Of a stretch of DNA of 5,069 nt, positions 1-5,069 are shown piece after piece. Below the pieces are notes generated by a model. That model was not told where the DNA came from, did no database searches, and saw only the letters and a list, made by a program, of their open reading frames with translations. Origin of the DNA: Clostridia bacterium (GTDB taxonomy: Bacteria; Bacillota; Clostridia; Oscillospirales; CAG-382); the NCBI GenBank assembly GCA_900754535.1, contig CAAEDF010000189.1, positions 1-5,069 on the forward strand, in the 5' to 3' direction. Every line of letters begins with the position of its first letter. Position 1 is the first letter of the stretch. The position numbers and the translations under genes are program-made.

Positions 1-2112
1 CCCGAAGAGGAATCCCCGGCAGAGCTTGTCAAAACCGATAACAGCTCACCGATAGCATCCGGGCTGGGTATTTATTCTGTCTTTTCCTCGGGAGACATAC
101 GAAATTGTATTGAAAGCGCCCAGGGCGTAGTGGTAAGTGTCGGTCCGGAGCTGATGATATATGATACGCAGTATGATGTACCGCTTTTTCATGTCAGCCG
201 CTTATTTGACCTCCTCGGAGACAGTGCGTTTCCGGTTTTTGTTCCGTATAACGGCTGTGATGTTTCGGCCGAGCTTGCCGAATATCTTAAGACGGAAAAC
301 CGAGCGGACACGGCGTATATGGATTCCGACCCCGGGCGGATACTGAACGCAAAAAGTATATATCCGCTTATCCGCGGTATTTTTTACGGGACGGCGGAAG
401 ACGAAAGCAAATTGATTGAATCGGCAATATTATCACGCGCTCAAACCGTGGCTTTGGATTCGGATATTATCTCAAAGGAAATTGTATTCGGCCTTCAGAA
501 ATACGGGTTCAGCGTTGCGTCTTTTGCGGGTGAAAACAACGAGGAACTCATTACCTCGGTTTTATCCGGCTCAAATATAGTTATTGTCGGTGATTCGGAG
601 AAAGCATTTGAGACAATTTCGCTTCTCGGTGATATTTCGGCCCGTGTACCTCAGATAATAGGATATCGGGGACTGCCGGAAGAAGCACCCGAAAATTCCG
701 TCTCTTCTTTTCTTCTCGCCGCAGAAAACGGAGCTTCTGCCGTTTATGCAGACATACGCCTTACCTCGGACGGTCACACTATTGTCTTCCGCGGCACTGA
801 CGCGGCAAGTGTCACAACAGGCTCCGGGAATATTGACGGTCTGACGCTTGATGAAATAAAGAGCTTTCACCTGTGGGGCGAAAACGACCGCTTTGAACAT
901 CTTTATCCCGACGAAAGAGTTGCTACTCTTGCAGAGCTTCTTGATGCATTTGAAAATCTGGACACGATCATATATCTCGATCCCGCTTTAAGAGATATTG
1001 ATCTGTATGCATCTATGATCGATCTTGTTACGGATCGCGGCATGTCAGACAGGGTAATATATGTTTGTGACGATACACACGAAGCAACTGCGTTCAGAGA
1101 CATATCTCCGTCCGCAAGATGTGCGCTCAGCCTAAGCGCGCCCGGTTCTGTAGGGCAATCCGGCAGTATAGAGACTGAGCTGGCCAAAAATCTTGTTCCC
1201 GCCGTGACGTCATACGCGCCTGTGTTTATCGGCTCGGGACTGATTCCGAGTCAATACTCGTTTGCTGCAAACGTCAGAGGATTATGCCTTTTTGCCCGCT
1301 CATATTCTGTATCCCCTTCTGATAATTCGGCTGAAATTTCACAATCTGTCAAAAACGGATTATCCGGAATTTGTGTGAAGCGCTCTTCGGAATTCGATGA
1401 GATCATTACGGGCATATCCACGGACGGTTACATCCCGGTCGACGGAGACGGTCCTTTCAGGATCAAATTATACGGACAAACCGTATCGGGGGACGTTTTT
1501 GAAATGTCCGATTACTCTGAATGCGAATTTCATTTTGTTTCCGGCGAGGAGAACTGTACCGTAAGCGACGGATATATTACTCCCGTATCAGTCGGACGCT
1601 CAATTGTAGTCGTTACGCTTACGTCAAAACTCCCGGACGGAACGGAGTATAGTCTGGCTTCGTTGCCGACGACGATAGACATTGCCTCCGTTCCGGAGGA
1701 AAAGCTTATGCTCAAGCCGTCAAGCCCATACCGGATAGACAGAGAAAACAATATTATTATCGGCGTCAGCGCCAAAACCGATATCGATAAATTTATGGAT
1801 GAATTTTTATCCGATTCGTTTGAATTACTCGACAACGATATGTCCGTTTATTCCGGCAAATACGTTGTGACAGGCAGCGTTGTTGCTTTTTATCGCGGCG
1901 GGCAGACAGAGGAACTCTTTTGGGTATCGGTGCTCGGTGATATAAACGGCGACGGAGTTATTACTGCGACAGACTGCCTTTTGCTTAAGCGCAACACTGT
2001 TGTCTCCGACACTCTCAGGGGAGCATTCAGATATGCCGGAGACATTGACGGCAACGGAAAGATATCGGCGATAGACAATCTGATGCTCAAACGCATGCTT
2101 CTCGGAATATGA
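1..2112 (+). CDS. Dockerin-bearing GDPD-like extracellular protein, probable pseudoenzyme (5' partial)
   Basis: The frame is open from base 1 with no stop, so the true start and any signal peptide lie off the left edge; the GTG at 130 is internal. Residues below count from base 1 (703 visible). Residues 1-215 are a region of alternating strands and helices (e.g. SDPGRIL, LIRGIFYG) resembling the N-terminal part of large clostridial GDPD proteins. About 218-470 is a GDPD-like TIM barrel: GYRG..PENS at 221-232, an LTSDG strand, TTGSG and LTLDEIK. The usual HR reads YR (Y222), ExD reads YAD (249-251), HD reads RG (264-265), and the later E-x-K reads D-P-A (327-329), so phosphodiesterase activity is doubtful. 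About 481-566 looks Ig-like, and 572-644 resembles the module often found before clostridial dockerins. A type I dockerin ends the protein: DINGDG at 647-652 and DIDGNG at 681-686, each followed by a helix with LKR. It would bind a cohesin outside the cell. Fold and dockerin are confident; function is not. Confidence 0.85.
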   Translation, partial: PEEESPAELVKTDNSSPIASGLGIYSVFSSGDIRNCIESAQGVVVSVGPELMIYDTQYDVPLFHVSRLFDLLGDSAFPVFVPYNGCDVSAELAEYLKTENRADTAYMDSDPGRILNAKSIYPLIRGIFYGTAEDESKLIESAILSRAQTVALDSDIISKEIVFGLQKYGFSVASFAGENNEELITSVLSGSNIVIVGDSEKAFETISLLGDISARVPQIIGYRGLPEEAPENSVSSFLLAAENGASAVYADIRLTSDGHTIVFRGTDAASVTTGSGNIDGLTLDEIKSFHLWGENDRFEHLYPDERVATLAELLDAFENLDTIIYLDPALRDIDLYASMIDLVTDRGMSDRVIYVCDDTHEATAFRDISPSARCALSLSAPGSVGQSGSIETELAKNLVPAVTSYAPVFIGSGLIPSQYSFAANVRGLCLFARSYSVSPSDNSAEISQSVKNGLSGICVKRSSEFDEIITGISTDGYIPVDGDGPFRIKLYGQTVSGDVFEMSDYSECEFHFVSGEENCTVSDGYITPVSVGRSIVVVTLTSKLPDGTEYSLASLPTTIDIASVPEEKLMLKPSSPYRIDRENNIIIGVSAKTDIDKFMDEFLSDSFELLDNDMSVYSGKYVVTGSVVAFYRGGQTEELFWVSVLGDINGDGVITATDCLLLKRNTVVSDTLRGAFRYAGDIDGNGKISAIDNLMLKRMLLGI

Positions 2113-2137
2113 GCATGTTATTTTACATGATAAAATC

Positions 2138-2143
2138 GGAAGG
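2138..2143 (+). promoter_or_regulatory. Ribosome binding site of the sirtuin gene
   Basis: GGAAGG lies 12 nt before the ATG at 2156 (11 nt if the run is extended to GGAAGGG). The spacing is slightly long, but this is the only purine-rich match in the 43-bp gap. It supports the ATG at 2156, after which the glycine-rich NAD-binding strand begins at the expected distance (residue 15). Confidence 0.5.
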
Positions 2144-2155
2144 GCACTTATTAAA

Positions 2156-2896
2156 ATGCATGAGGATTTGAAAAATATAATCGACAGCAGTAAAAAAATC
2201 GTTTTTTTCGGAGGCGCAGGCGTATCCACGGAAAGCGGGATACCCGATTTCAGGAGCGCGGACGGAATATATTCTCAAAAGCGCAGATATCCGCCCGAAC
2301 TTTGTCTGTCGCACGACTTCTTTTTTTCACACACCAAGGAGTTCTACGAATTTTACCGAGAAAAAATGCTTCCTCTTGACGCATGCCCGTCCGGAGCGCA
2401 CAAATATCTTGCCTATCTCGAAAGAAGCGGGCGTAATATTACCGTCATAACTCAGAATATAGACGGGCTGCATCAAAAGGCCGGCAGCAGAAAAGTACTG
2501 GAACTTCACGGCTCCGTACACAGAAATTATTGTCTTGAATGCAAAAAACTTTTCAGTGCGGAATATATCAGGGACTGCCCGTCGGCAATTCCCAAATGCG
2601 ACGAATGCGGCGGACTGATAAAACCCGATGTCGTTTTATATGGTGAACCGCTTGACACATATACGGTTTCCGAAGCAGTAAGCAAAATTTCCGAAGCCGA
2701 TCTGATGATAGTAGGAGGCACCTCGCTTACCGTATACCCCGCCGCAGGGCTTATAGATTATTTCCGGGGAAATAATCTTGTCCTTATCAATAAAGCTCCT
2801 ACGCATGCTGACAGAAAAGCAAAAATAGTAATCAACGAGCCCATAGGCGAGGTTTTATCGTCTTTAATGCCGCAAGAGCAATTACGGCCGATCTGA
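2156..2896 (+). CDS. cobB: Sir2-family NAD+-dependent protein deacylase (CobB-type)
   Basis: Predicted cytoplasmic sirtuin that removes acetyl groups from protein lysines, consuming NAD+ and releasing nicotinamide and O-acetyl-ADP-ribose. At 246 residues it has full family length. Visible motifs are the NAD-binding GAGVSTESGIPDFRS (20-34), TQNIDGLH (99-106), the catalytic His in LHGS (H118), a zinc ribbon of two CxxC pairs (C126/C129 and C148/C151), KPDVVLYGE (156-164, usually VVFFGE), GGTSLTVYPAAGL (187-199) and INK (211-213). It resembles Thermotoga maritima Sir2 (class U) as I remember it. The Ala/Tyr-x-x-Arg signature of class III desuccinylases is not seen, so deacetylation is the likelier activity. 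The gene starts 43 bp after the dockerin gene with no terminator between, so readthrough is possible. Its last 65 bp overlap the end of the convergent membrane-protein gene, but the protein C-terminus looks normal. The symbol is by family; cobB, npdA and sir2 are used interchangeably. Confidence 0.95.
   Translation: MHEDLKNIIDSSKKIVFFGGAGVSTESGIPDFRSADGIYSQKRRYPPELCLSHDFFFSHTKEFYEFYREKMLPLDACPSGAHKYLAYLERSGRNITVITQNIDGLHQKAGSRKVLELHGSVHRNYCLECKKLFSAEYIRDCPSAIPKCDECGGLIKPDVVLYGEPLDTYTVSEAVSKISEADLMIVGGTSLTVYPAAGLIDYFRGNNLVLINKAPTHADRKAKIVINEPIGEVLSSLMPQEQLRPI
2832..2896. other. Tail-to-tail overlap of two convergent genes
   Basis: The sirtuin stop (TGA, 2894-2896, +) lies inside the membrane-protein gene, and that gene's stop (TGA on the minus strand, 2834-2832) lies inside the sirtuin. 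The 65 bp code on both strands, for the last ~21 residues of each protein. I see no GC-rich hairpin followed by a T-run on either strand here, so termination is either Rho-dependent or beyond the overlap, and the two mRNAs would share complementary 3' ends. Confidence 0.85.
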
Positions 2897-3494
2897 ATAC
2901 CGCTCCTGTAATTACGGCTATTTCGGAAAGCAAAAGGTTGCTTTGTGAAAAATACAGTCCGATATACACGGCAAAAGAGATCAATATGCCGGTCAGCACG
3001 CCGCCCGGGCGCGCTTTTTCGGCAGCAGTGCAGCAAGCGGCAACGGTTATTGACGGAAGGAAAAACAGATAAAGGCTCCGCTGTCCTTCGCCGGCCGGTC
3101 CGACCGTAAAAAGGCTGATGAACGCAAGCAGGAGCATGGTAAGTCCTATAAGCACCGAGAGACGCTCTATCCCTCTCCTGCCCCTTATTCCTATAAGGAG
3201 CGCACAAAGCGCAAATATCAATACTATGGCTATCGGATAATCCGGAAAAAACCTTGCGCTTTTTGAAAAAAAATAGAAGCTCACGCATTCCGTTACAAAC
3301 GCCAGCAGCCATAAAGGGGCTGAAAGCGCCGTGAACAATGTGTATATTCTTCCGTTCCTTGACGGCAAAGTATACAGTGCGGACAATGCTGCGGCGGTCA
3401 GGAATGCTCCGAACACGTATTCCGGGCTTGCCGCCTGAAACAAAAGGCAGGTCGGAAGCGCGCTCAATACCATAAAAAAAGCAGAGTATTTCAT
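2832..3494 (-). CDS. Polytopic membrane protein, possible shortened GerAB-like (spore permease) subunit
   Basis: This 220-residue, very hydrophobic protein has about seven or eight membrane segments, roughly at 4-20, 25-42, 53-75, 86-103, 111-132, 142-156 (weak), 165-183 and 190-211, and a basic C-terminus (KPRLWAR). I cannot assign it from a diagnostic motif. It follows a GerA-type gene by 33 bp, the usual slot for the GerAB permease-like subunit (APC superfamily). Two patches are reminiscent of that family: FFPDYP followed by a hydrophobic stretch and RGRRGIERL (82-112), and an EIAVITGAVFR segment (191-201). GerAB proteins usually have about 360 residues and ten membrane spans, so if related it is divergent and lacks the C-terminal spans. 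The start is the ATG at 3494, because an in-frame TGA directly precedes it. It could instead be an unrelated small membrane partner of the GerA-type protein. The gene is confident; the family is only suggested. Confidence 0.75.
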   Translation of the reverse strand: MKYSAFFMVLSALPTCLLFQAASPEYVFGAFLTAAALSALYTLPSRNGRIYTLFTALSAPLWLLAFVTECVSFYFFSKSARFFPDYPIAIVLIFALCALLIGIRGRRGIERLSVLIGLTMLLLAFISLFTVGPAGEGQRSLYLFFLPSITVAACCTAAEKARPGGVLTGILISFAVYIGLYFSQSNLLLSEIAVITGAVFRSAVIALAALKTIKPRLWAR

Positions 3495-3508
3495 TCAGTA
3501 TGAGTTTT

Positions 3509-3516
3509 TCCTTTCT
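3509..3516 (-). promoter_or_regulatory. Ribosome binding site of the 220-residue membrane protein
   Basis: On the minus strand AGAAAGGA lies in the 33-bp gap, 14 nt before the ATG at 3494. That spacing is long, which may mean weak or coupled translation. An in-frame TGA immediately before the ATG rules out an upstream start in this frame, and the other frames do not give the hydrophobic protein. Confidence 0.4.
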
Positions 3517-3527
3517 GTGTTCTTTTT

Positions 3528-4910
3528 TCAGAATTTGTCTCTGCGCTTAAGATTGACAGAGGGCACGGAAATTATAAAATCAAGCATTCCCTGAAAGCTT
3601 ACGGGCGAAAGCGGCGAAAGATACGAAATACCGAAACTTGTTTTGCAGGCAAGATATGAAAGCAAAAGCAGCGATGCGATTATAACGCCGAAAAACGAGA
3701 AAAAATATCCGGCAAACAAAAAGACAAACCTGAATATAAGCTGTGCATTCATATAAGCCGGGATAATAAACGTGCATACGGCAGTTATTGCGACTACCAC
3801 GACGACCACGGTGCTCGCAAGTCCCGCTTCGGTAGCGGCATCACCTATTATGATAGAACCCACTATGCCTACCGCATCTCCCACCGTACGCGGCATCCGT
3901 ACACCCACCTCGCGAAGTATTTCAAAAACGATCAGCATCAACAATATTTCGAAAAACGGTTCAAGCGGCATGCCTTCGCGGGATTGTTTAAGGATATCCG
4001 TAACCTTGTCCGGCAAAAGCTCGGGCGCATATTTAAGAACGGTTATATACATAGACGGGAAATAAAGGCTTATAAAAAGCGCAAGGAATCTCAACAGCCT
4101 CATGAAAGTCGAATACACCGGGCTTTTGAGGTAATCCTCGGCGGACTGGATGCTTTCGGCGAATACATACGGCGCCGTCATAACAAACGGAGAACCGTCA
4201 ACTATTATCCCGACGCGACCCGAAAGAAGCTTGGAAGCAAACTTATCCACCTTTTCCGTCGAACCGAAAATGGGAAAAAGCATCCTTCCGCTTATGAACA
4301 TTTCCAGATTGGCGCTGTCCACTATTCCGACAGCGTCAAGGGAGGTCAGCTTTTGACGTATGCATTTGACAACATTTTCGTTTGCAACACCTTCTATATA
4401 CGAAAGTACAACACGCGTGTGGGTATTTCCCTTGAGAGTGAATTCCTCAAATGCAAGATTCTCATTTCTGATTATACGGCGAATAGCGGCAACGTTTTTT
4501 TCATAATCTTCCGTAAAACCTGCACGTGGTCCCCTTATCGTTACATCGCTGTTCGGTTCCTGTATATCTCTTCCGCCGCCCTCGTCGGCAGGACATAATG
4601 CCGATATTGTTGTGACGTTATCATAGAGGACGACCAACGCCGAACCGAACAGAAGCGCGGATTTTATTTTTTCAATATCGGTTTCCTCCATGACCACCGT
4701 CGTTTGAACGGTTGATATGATATCCTTTACATCTTCAGTGACGATGAGCGGAAGGATTATCCTTTCGGAGATATAGCTTCGTGAAGTAAGATCCTTAAAA
4801 GCACATATATATGCCGTTTTTCCGTTTTTCAACGTAAACGACCTGTGCTTGAAATCCGCACATGTGGAAAAATCACGTTCCAAAGCGGAGGTCAGTTCGA
4901 AAAAGTCCAT
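3528..4910 (-). CDS. GerA/SpoVAF-family spore germination protein (A subunit)
   Basis: Complete 460-residue member of the GerA family, the A subunit of inner-spore-membrane germinant receptors or the related SpoVAF channel protein. A soluble N-terminal part (1-265) carries the signature EPNSDVTIRGPRAGFTED (118-135), a TR..LSYIEGVANENVV segment (165-181) and GRVGIIVDGSPFVMTAP (231-247). The membrane part follows, with spans near 272-292, 318-333, 346-356, 365-385 and 391-420. It includes FEILREVGVRMP (329-340), GIVGSIIIGDAATEAG (348-363) and TSFGISYLSPLSP (424-436) near the end. Length is close to the usual 470-500. As I recall the family, the loop normally reads IGQAA..EAG; here it is IGDAATEAG. 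The ATG at 4910 has a strong ribosome binding site. The gene leads a probable two-gene operon with the 220-residue membrane protein; no GerC lipoprotein follows. GerA-type and SpoVAF-type cannot be separated reliably by eye, so I give no symbol. Confidence 0.95.
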   Translation of the reverse strand: MDFFELTSALERDFSTCADFKHRSFTLKNGKTAYICAFKDLTSRSYISERIILPLIVTEDVKDIISTVQTTVVMEETDIEKIKSALLFGSALVVLYDNVTTISALCPADEGGGRDIQEPNSDVTIRGPRAGFTEDYEKNVAAIRRIIRNENLAFEEFTLKGNTHTRVVLSYIEGVANENVVKCIRQKLTSLDAVGIVDSANLEMFISGRMLFPIFGSTEKVDKFASKLLSGRVGIIVDGSPFVMTAPYVFAESIQSAEDYLKSPVYSTFMRLLRFLALFISLYFPSMYITVLKYAPELLPDKVTDILKQSREGMPLEPFFEILLMLIVFEILREVGVRMPRTVGDAVGIVGSIIIGDAATEAGLASTVVVVVVAITAVCTFIIPAYMNAQLIFRFVFLFAGYFFSFFGVIIASLLLLSYLACKTSFGISYLSPLSPVSFQGMLDFIISVPSVNLKRRDKF

Positions 4911-4914
4911 TTAA

Positions 4915-4922
4915 TCACCTCT
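4915..4922 (-). promoter_or_regulatory. Ribosome binding site of the GerA-family gene
   Basis: On the minus strand AGAGGTGA sits with its GAGG core 7 nt before the ATG at 4910, close to the ideal clostridial arrangement. It fixes the start codon and suggests efficient translation of the first gene of the operon. Confidence 0.8.
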
Positions 4923-4973
4923 TTCTTTTATTTTCACCTTATTTTTCCGACATATACTTTGTTATGACTTTTT

Positions 4974-5002
4974 AATATAAGCGAACAGAGGAACGCTGTC
5001 GA
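4974..5002 (-). promoter_or_regulatory. Possible promoter of the germination operon
   Basis: Read on the minus strand, TCGACA (5002-4997) and TATATT (4979-4974) are separated by 17 bp, each one mismatch from the sigma-A consensus hexamers. The start codon is about 63 bp further on. The -10 with its next base, TATATTA, is also one base from the CATAnTA form of forespore sigma-G promoters, the usual driver of ger operons, but I see no good sigma-G -35 at the right distance. The site ends only about 10 bp before the human-like sequence, so true upstream context is missing. Confidence 0.35.
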
Positions 5003-5011
5003 ACAATGTGT

Positions 5012-5069
5012 GAGAATTTCTTGAACCCAAGAGGCGGAGGTTGCAGTGAGCTGAGATCGTGCCATTGCA
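5012..5069 (+). repeat. Primate Alu right-arm fragment (chimeric or contaminating sequence)
   Basis: From about 5012 to the window end the sequence follows the Alu SINE right monomer in sense orientation: GAGAAT, CTTGAACCC, then an unbroken match through AGGCGGAGGTTGCAGTGAGC, GAGATCG and GCCA.TGCA. Against the consensus as I remember it there are about 7 differences in 58 bases, nearly all at consensus CpG sites changed to TG or CA, the decay pattern of an old genomic Alu copy. The match stops abruptly: the expected preceding GGCTGAGGCAG is absent. No bacterial element explains this, so it is most likely an assembly or library chimera with host DNA. The junction lies within about 5004-5012. 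Confidence 0.93.

Noticed and set aside
130..132. GTG as start codon of the first gene
   Set aside because: The frame is open and protein-like from base 1, and there is no ribosome binding site before the GTG, so it is an internal valine.
2114..2129. Inverted repeat CATGT-6 nt-ACATG just after the dockerin gene stop
   Set aside because: A 5-bp AT-rich stem without a following T-run is too weak for a terminator and is expected by chance.
2758..3312. A 184-codon minus-strand frame overlapping the membrane-protein gene
   Set aside because: Its translation is rich in Arg and Cys and without structure, while the overlapping frame gives clean membrane segments and starts at a sensible distance from the operon's first gene.
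3772..3830. Run of ACC/ACG-like triplets resembling a short tandem repeat
   Set aside because: It encodes the valine-rich stretch TVVVVVVA within a membrane span of the germination protein; codons vary and no unit repeats exactly.
3984..4598. A 204-codon open frame on the plus strand inside the germination gene
   Set aside because: It is antisense to a protein with clear GerA-family motifs along its whole length. Its translation is rich in Arg, Lys and Tyr with no recognisable domain, as expected of a shadow frame.
5012..5069. Alu-like sequence as natural horizontal transfer from the host
   Set aside because: It is a fragment at the very edge with an abrupt join and no target duplication or poly-A tail in view; chimera or contamination is far simpler.

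Overview
The window reads as a short piece of a chromosome from an anaerobic, spore-forming Clostridia-type Firmicute, most likely a gut member related to Ruminococcaceae/Oscillospiraceae. The basis is a clostridial type I dockerin on a secreted-type protein, a GerA-family spore germination gene, purine-rich Shine-Dalgarno sites and a class U-like sirtuin. The last ~58 bases do not belong to it: they match the right arm of a primate Alu element. The sequence is therefore probably a metagenomic or host-contaminated assembly whose right end is chimeric.

Layout. Positions 1-2112 (+) hold the C-terminal 703 residues of a large protein whose start lies off the left edge. It has a GDPD-like (glycerophosphodiester phosphodiesterase) barrel with most catalytic residues replaced, then an Ig-like module, a pre-dockerin module and a two-repeat dockerin. 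After 43 bp comes a complete Sir2 deacetylase gene (2156-2896, +). Facing it on the minus strand is a two-gene unit: a GerA/SpoVAF-type germination protein (4910-3528), then, after 33 bp, a 220-residue polytopic membrane protein (3494-2832). Its tail overlaps the sirtuin tail by 65 bp. A good ribosome binding site and a promoter-like sequence precede the GerA-type gene, between it and the Alu junction.

How the genes fit together. The minus-strand pair looks like a reduced germinant-receptor-type operon: a normal A subunit, a shortened and divergent protein in the place of the B subunit, and no GerC-type lipoprotein. The dockerin protein would act outside the cell, docked on a cohesin scaffold, probably as a non-catalytic or altered GDPD fold. 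The sirtuin is a cytoplasmic housekeeping regulator with no obvious tie to either neighbour. I see no RNA genes, CRISPR arrays, insertion sequences or convincing intrinsic terminators, and no gene-free stretch longer than about 160 bp. The strongest points for a second look are the apparently dead GDPD fold carrying a dockerin, the reduced germination operon, and the human-repeat chimera.
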